NCBI RefSeq assembly: GCF_040412425.1
Contig: NC_089744.1
Location: 28,905,001 to 28,969,000 of the forward strand
DNA length: 64,000 bases
Source: Macrobrachium rosenbergii
Lineage: Eukaryota > Arthropoda > Malacostraca > Decapoda > Palaemonidae
Reading direction: 5' to 3'
The translations under genes and the position numbers were made by a program. A model generated the notes under the pieces. That model ran no database searches, was not told the origin of the DNA, and worked only from the letters and a program-made list of their open reading frames with translations. Positions 59,523-64,000 of this stretch are shown here, in pieces (position 1 is the stretch's first letter; each line of letters begins with the position of its first letter).

Positions 59523-60755
59523 CTGAAATTATAAATCTATTTTAAAGAAACAAGAACTGTAAAATGATAAGGTTAAATGAGCTAGTGTACATTAAAGCAA
59601 CAAAAATTTGTGCAAAAGCCGAGGGTAATCACAGTAGTAATGTCCTTCCAAAATTACAGCATTCAAAATTTGCACCAAAATTTTCAGTAAAAAATTTTTT
59701 AAACTAAAAGTTGTAAGAGTTTTCAGGTAGTTTATTTACATTTCAAGACTGATATATTTCAAATAAAGTGAGTATGTACTGCATAAGTATAATTTTATAC
59801 TATGCACTCTATATATATTAAAATTTCCCTGTACCCCTGCCACACAAAAGTAAATTACGAAAAGTGTCTGAGACAATGTAGTGCCTGTGCATTACCATAC
59901 TGATAATACATGTATTTAATAAGTAGGATTTTACAGAAGAGAAAATGAGAATTATAATTATTACCAGTATTAAGTATTTTAATCAGACCACTCGGGCAAA
60001 TTTATTTAGCTCTCACAAGGCTGAACTGAAATTAAAACATTAATTTAGGAAAATACAGTAAAGACAAAAATTCAGCATCCGAAATTTGCATCTGGGAATT
60101 ATAAAAAATAAATAAAAAGAGAACCCTTTGAGTCCTGAAATACTGATGTACAGTTTTCGTATCAAATTCACAAAGTATACTTCACATAGAAAGAATAAGC
60201 TCAGCAATGAAGAAAGAGCAAAACAAATAGTACATAAATTAGAAAAGAACAGAATAACTTAAGACATCAATACCGCTTACATGAGCATAAGAGAGGAGGG
60301 GTCTTCTACCATATTTTCAGTGTACAACTAGACAAAATACCACTGAACCACTAAGTCTAATGCAACTTCAAAAGCCATTGTCATAGGCCATTCTTTGTAG
60401 TATACCCTGAACTGATTTCTAAGTCTTATAATTCATTAACAGGTTCACTTCCAGTATACACCAGTAAAAACACTGAATTTTTAAAACAAGTTTAAGTTTT
60501 AAAAAATCATCACAACACCAACATCATTCAGCTACATGACAAAGAAATTTCAGAACTTATCAGTATAGTTGTACTTCATCTATCATTATAATTATACTTT
60601 ATTACCATAAATGCATATTTCATGTTCAAATATAGTTCCCAGATTCTTCCAGCATTTTTCTATGCTAACATAAAAATCCATAGAAGCTCAGTATTGCCTA
60701 GCTTTCTATATTTTTCACAAAAGTAAACAAACAAGAAATGTGAAAAAAATCTCAC
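59523..60755. other. EDEM2 intron
   Basis: AT-rich, nothing recognised. Confidence 0.6.
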
Positions 60756-60974
60756 CTATCAGTGCCAGAACTCCAGGCCAATATGCTTCCAGGGACTGAA
60801 ATACTGCCATCGTCACATGCCCTTTAGTCATTGTTGCCCATAAATACCAATCATCATGGCGTAAATATTTGTCGGCTGCAGCTCTTGCTTGCTTAAAAAT
60901 AGCCATTAGCTCAGGTCTTTGAAGTAGGGTGGCTCCTTTCACAAGGTACTCAAAATATGAATCAATACCAGCAC
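60756..60974 (-). CDS. EDEM2: EDEM2-like exon
   Basis: 219 nt: two bases, 72 codons, one base. Acceptor TTCTCTTCCAG, donor TGATAG then GTGAGA. It encodes [20 protein letters not shown], then a helix, [17 protein letters not shown] and [24 protein letters not shown] contains a conserved Glu of the GH47 active site. The whole block aligns with vertebrate EDEM2 without gaps. Confidence 0.96.
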
Positions 60975-62053
60975 CTGGAAGAGAATAAAAGAATAAAATG
61001 TACTTGAATGATTATACTTAAAATTTTACTTTCTGAAGATAGGAAACAGTCAGTCATATGTATCACCAGAATTACTTTGGTTAACATTAGTAAAATGATT
61101 TCAATCAAATCCCTGGCAATTTCATGTAAGCTGGTAATTTCCCATGAATTCCTGAAACCTTTTATAATAGTAGACTTGCAACTGATTTTGAATGATGGCA
61201 TGTTGTAAAAGTAATCTGCACTATTCTTTCACAAAATGTAAAACTACATTTTCTTGAAATGGTACTCAAAACTCACATAATCAAACCAAGGCTTTATACT
61301 TAAAAAGAAAGTTGAGAAACTAAGGTCTAACTCACTTTTAAAAGATTTCTCATCTCCTGGAAGAACAAGATCATCTTGGTATATTCATAGCTGGTCATCC
61401 TTTTCTATCAAGGTGGCAAGGTCTAATAAGGCAACAGACTGCATTTCACAGTAATACAGTAAACCCCCCGTATTCGCATTCTCATGATTCACGGACTCGC
61501 GTATTCGCGGATTTCTCTGTGGAACGTATCTACCCATTATTCACGGAAAATTCGCCCATTCGCGATATTTTTTACCGAGAAATATTCACTAATTACTGTA
61601 TTTTCATATAATTTTCATGACTAAATGCACTTTTTGTGATAAAACTACTAAAATACTCAGGTATGAGCATTTTTAGAGGGTTTTTCTTGTGTTTAAACTA
61701 TCAACATAGGCAGTTCTAAGTGTTTTTCGAGGGGTTTTAAGTATTCACGGATTTTAGCTATTCGCAGGGGGTTTACTGTATGTGTCATTGCAAAATACTG
61801 AAGAGCCATTTTGACTGATTTTCTTTTTGACAAGTTAATCAGTACTGAATGGTCTTCTTAACCCTACAGCCTGGGTTATACACCCAACTAACTCCTACCT
61901 AAGAACAATATAAAAAAAAAACCACAGATGTATGCTCATGATTTTCAAGTTAATTTTCAGTTTAATCTTTTTGTAATGAGTTCTGTAAGTCCCAGTACAC
62001 CTTCAAGAGGAAATGGAGGTGCATTTCTAAGAAACAGGAATTCAGCAGCTTAC
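60975..62053. other. EDEM2 intron with a MITE
   Basis: Contains the second pogo/Tigger-like MITE (61457-61778). Otherwise nothing recognised. Confidence 0.6.
61457..61778 (+). mobile_element. pogo/Tigger-like MITE, copy 2
   Basis: 322 bp. CAGTAAACCCCCCGTATTCG at the start and CGCAGGGGGTTTACTG at the end, flanked by TA (61455-61456 and 61779-61780). Co-linear with 13532-13875. Non-coding. Confidence 0.85.
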
Positions 62054-62165
62054 CTATTCCAGAGTCCTGAGCTGTCCACCTCCCTGTAGTTACATCAATA
62101 TGGTTGCCTAGTAAATTTATGGATGATCTGTGGTCCCAAACTGCATGCATTGCACGCATTGCTAC
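62054..62165 (-). CDS. EDEM2: EDEM2-like exon
   Basis: 112 nt: 37 codons plus one base. Acceptor TAAATTTTCAG, donor GAATAG then GTAAGC. It encodes VAMRAMHAVWDHRSSINLLG, then NHIDVTTGRWTAQDSGI. GNHIDV.TG.W..QD.GIG is a conserved EDEM2 block. Confidence 0.95.
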
Positions 62166-63249
62166 CTGAAAATTTACGAGAGACATGAATTCTGACATAA
62201 CAATTACCAGAAAAAAATATGGTACAAAATTTGGTGGATCCTTGTTAACACAAGCCATAAACTTGCTGCAGTTCTTAGCTTCTCCAAAGCCAGGAGAATA
62301 AGCCTGAAGACACTCACTGTACAAGCTGCCTCAGATTACAGTGCCCATATAGCATAAACATATGCATACATGAACAGCAATATAATTTCTTCATACAAAG
62401 CCATTACTTATTTTCCCATAATCAACTTATGACAGGTTGTGTCACAATGTATAATAAATAAAAAGAACTTGTAAATGTTAACAGACACAATTTTTCACTG
62501 TTCTTCCAGAGTATTTGTACACCTTTTGTTTGTTTATTGTTTATAAATTTATAACAGAGTAACAATTTATGCAGCATTTGTATTTCAGAAGTACTCTCAC
62601 CCTTTCCTTGTGTCCTTACTTGTCTACTAACAATCCTAGATACCCTGGACTAGTAATAAGAGAAAACAGAAAAGAACCATAAAAAAACTGAAAAATTCAT
62701 AATCTTATGCAATCCTTACTGCCCTGCCTGCCAACTTTTTTTAATTTGATTAAAAATTTATTTAATATAAAAAAAAAATTTCTAATGCCAAAGGACAAAC
62801 TATTTTCCAAAAAAAAAAGTGAAAACTGTAACAGAAGACCAGATAAGACATGTTGAATAAGGTATATGGTTTGGGTTTCAACTGTAAATATGGTTCACTT
62901 AAAAAGTACCACTTAATATTAGGGGTTCCATAATGGTTTCTATCAACTGGAACAGTTATGCTGGGATCATTTAATCCTATTTGTTTTTACATTTTGGACA
63001 ACCAAGAGAAGGGTTTCCAAGATGATCACTGGTCTGGTTAAACTAATTAAAAAGCAAACAATAACATAATAAAGGCTGTTAATTTTGCATTCTCTCCTTG
63101 TCTAAATCTAGACCAAGCAGAAAGCAAATATAAGTTCTGGGATCTATTACTGAAGATCGAAAGTTTATTAATGGGCAAAAGCATAACAAGGCAGTGGTAC
63201 TGAAGCATTAAGTTTTAAATTTTCTCTCTTGCTGGTACAGTGCACTTAC
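62166..63249. other. EDEM2 intron
   Basis: AT-rich, nothing recognised. Confidence 0.6.
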
Positions 63250-63389
63250 CTCTTCATAAACAGTATCTCCCGTGAGTCTTGACAATGTACCAAATTCTAT
63301 GATGAAGGTACCGACACCAGCTGTGCAAGTTACAGGTGTTTCACCGTAGGGAACACCTTCTTTCAAGTTCACTGTACCATAAGGCATTC
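63250..63389 (-). CDS. EDEM2: EDEM2-like exon (first in window)
   Basis: 140 nt: two bases plus 46 codons. Acceptor GTTTTCGCAG, donor GAAGAG then GTAAGTGC. It encodes [40 protein letters not shown] and DTVYEE. The internal Met is not the start; vertebrate EDEM2 has about 170 residues before it, including the signal peptide, which must be encoded upstream of 64000. Confidence 0.96.
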
Positions 63390-64000
63390 CTGCGAAAACA
63401 AAATTCCAATTACAGTGTAATTTATTTCTAATATGCTGGCATTGATACAACAAAAATTAAGAGAAAATACATTTTTGCAAACAAAACTAGTATTTATACA
63501 AATCTGTTAATCATAAAACAGCCTTTTAACTGTGGAATGCATCTAGGTGCACAATGCAAAATATTTTAAAGATAATTATTCCAACATGCCTGCTTAGCCA
63601 GCTCCTGAATCCTTGCAGATCCTCTACTTATTTCATTCTTTGGTGCCAAGTTCCTCCTAAAGAGAGAGGGGAGGGTAGGAGGCACTGAAGTTTTATGTGA
63701 TCAATGGATCTGTATGAAAACTAGTTTTGCTGTGAAAATATAGTTTGTTAATAGCCTGCATCACCAATTAAGAGGAAGGACAGAGCAGCTGAGTTCAAGG
63801 AAGAAAGATATAGCTGCCAGAAGTCCAGTCCCAGGAAGTGATGAAAAGACTGCAAGAATAAAGCAAAAAAAAAAAGGCACTCCCAAGAGAACTCAGTTTA
63901 CAATGAAAGAAACTCCAAGGAATGGGTCTGCTGTGGAAGAAGAACCCAAAGGAGGATCCATCCAACATAAGGTGTGTTAGAGGCACACCAGGAAATGCAT
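63390..64000. other. EDEM2 intron, runs off the window
   Basis: No further EDEM2 exon is visible up to the window edge. Confidence 0.55.

Larger units (their letters stand above)
41853..63389 (-). other. EDEM2: EDEM2-like gene span (seven exons in window, 5' end outside)
   Basis: The gene encodes an ER-lumenal glycoside hydrolase family 47 protein that trims mannose from misfolded glycoproteins for ER-associated degradation. Exons from 5' to 3': 63250-63389, 62054-62165, 60756-60974, 59431-59522, 58450-58614, 48640-48829, 41853-42808. All have GT-AG splice sites and phases that join without a break, giving about 624 codons. Sequence such as [66 protein letters not shown] and FNTEAHPVDP is diagnostic for EDEM2 rather than EDEM1 or EDEM3. 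The signal peptide and roughly the first 170 residues, by comparison with vertebrate EDEM2, must lie beyond 64000. The two large introns (42809-48639 and 48830-58449) are filled with mobile elements. Confidence 0.95.

Noticed and set aside
63795..63986. Minus-strand hydrophobic frame as the EDEM2 signal-peptide exon
   Set aside because: No acceptor/donor arrangement or similarity to the EDEM2 N-terminus; the start exon should lie farther upstream.

Overview
The window looks like nuclear DNA of a decapod-type crustacean, or at least an arthropod. It is AT-rich, has long introns, is crowded with degenerate transposable elements, carries very long (AT)n runs, and includes DIRS, Gypsy, Helitron, LINE and MITE copies. 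The organism call is an inference from this repeat style and from a metazoan EDEM2 gene; nothing in the sequence names a species. There are no bacterial operons, CRISPR arrays or rRNA genes.

Two host genes are supported. (1) A minus-strand EDEM2-like gene (ER degradation-enhancing alpha-mannosidase-like, glycoside hydrolase family 47) runs from 63389 down to 41853. It has seven exons with matching splice phases, and its 5' exons lie beyond position 64000. (2) A probable plus-strand gene of unknown function has three phase-compatible exons (4012-4205, 4729-4908, 10849-11175). Its first intron is nearly pure (AT)n and its second holds a Gypsy retroelement.

Layout. 1-590: LINE reverse transcriptase fragment and a Helitron 3' end. 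2464-3038: deleted Tc1/mariner-like element sitting inside an (AT)n tract. 4012-11175: unknown gene, with a chimeric Gypsy element (5437-9667) in its intron. 13532-13875: pogo/Tigger-like MITE. 14667-20768: DIRS element A with inverted termini. 21343-24298: remnant of DIRS element C folded into a 2.9 kb palindrome. 24318-35458: minus-strand Gypsy G2 with an env-like third ORF, 5'-truncated and split by a second, LTR-flanked Gypsy G1 (28419-33423). 35463-38767: 5'-truncated DIRS element B. 39516-39785: DIRS-like foldback. 41853-64000: EDEM2 gene. Its introns hold a piggyBac-type element filled with a ~380 bp tandem repeat, an RTE-like LINE, a Helitron made of alternating-orientation repeats, a nearly full-length degenerate LINE, an I/Jockey-like LINE stub and a second copy of the pogo-like MITE.

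The mobile elements are mostly dead (stops, frameshifts, lost catalytic residues). Several insertions can be read precisely: two LINEs with 15 bp target-site duplications, a TTAA-flanked element, TA-flanked elements and an A/T-inserted Helitron. The points most worth following are the env-like ORF, the DIRS palindrome, splice-donor-like motifs in DIRS termini, the chimeric Gypsy, the repeat-filled piggyBac-type element and the conserved C-terminal cysteine of the EDEM2 gene.
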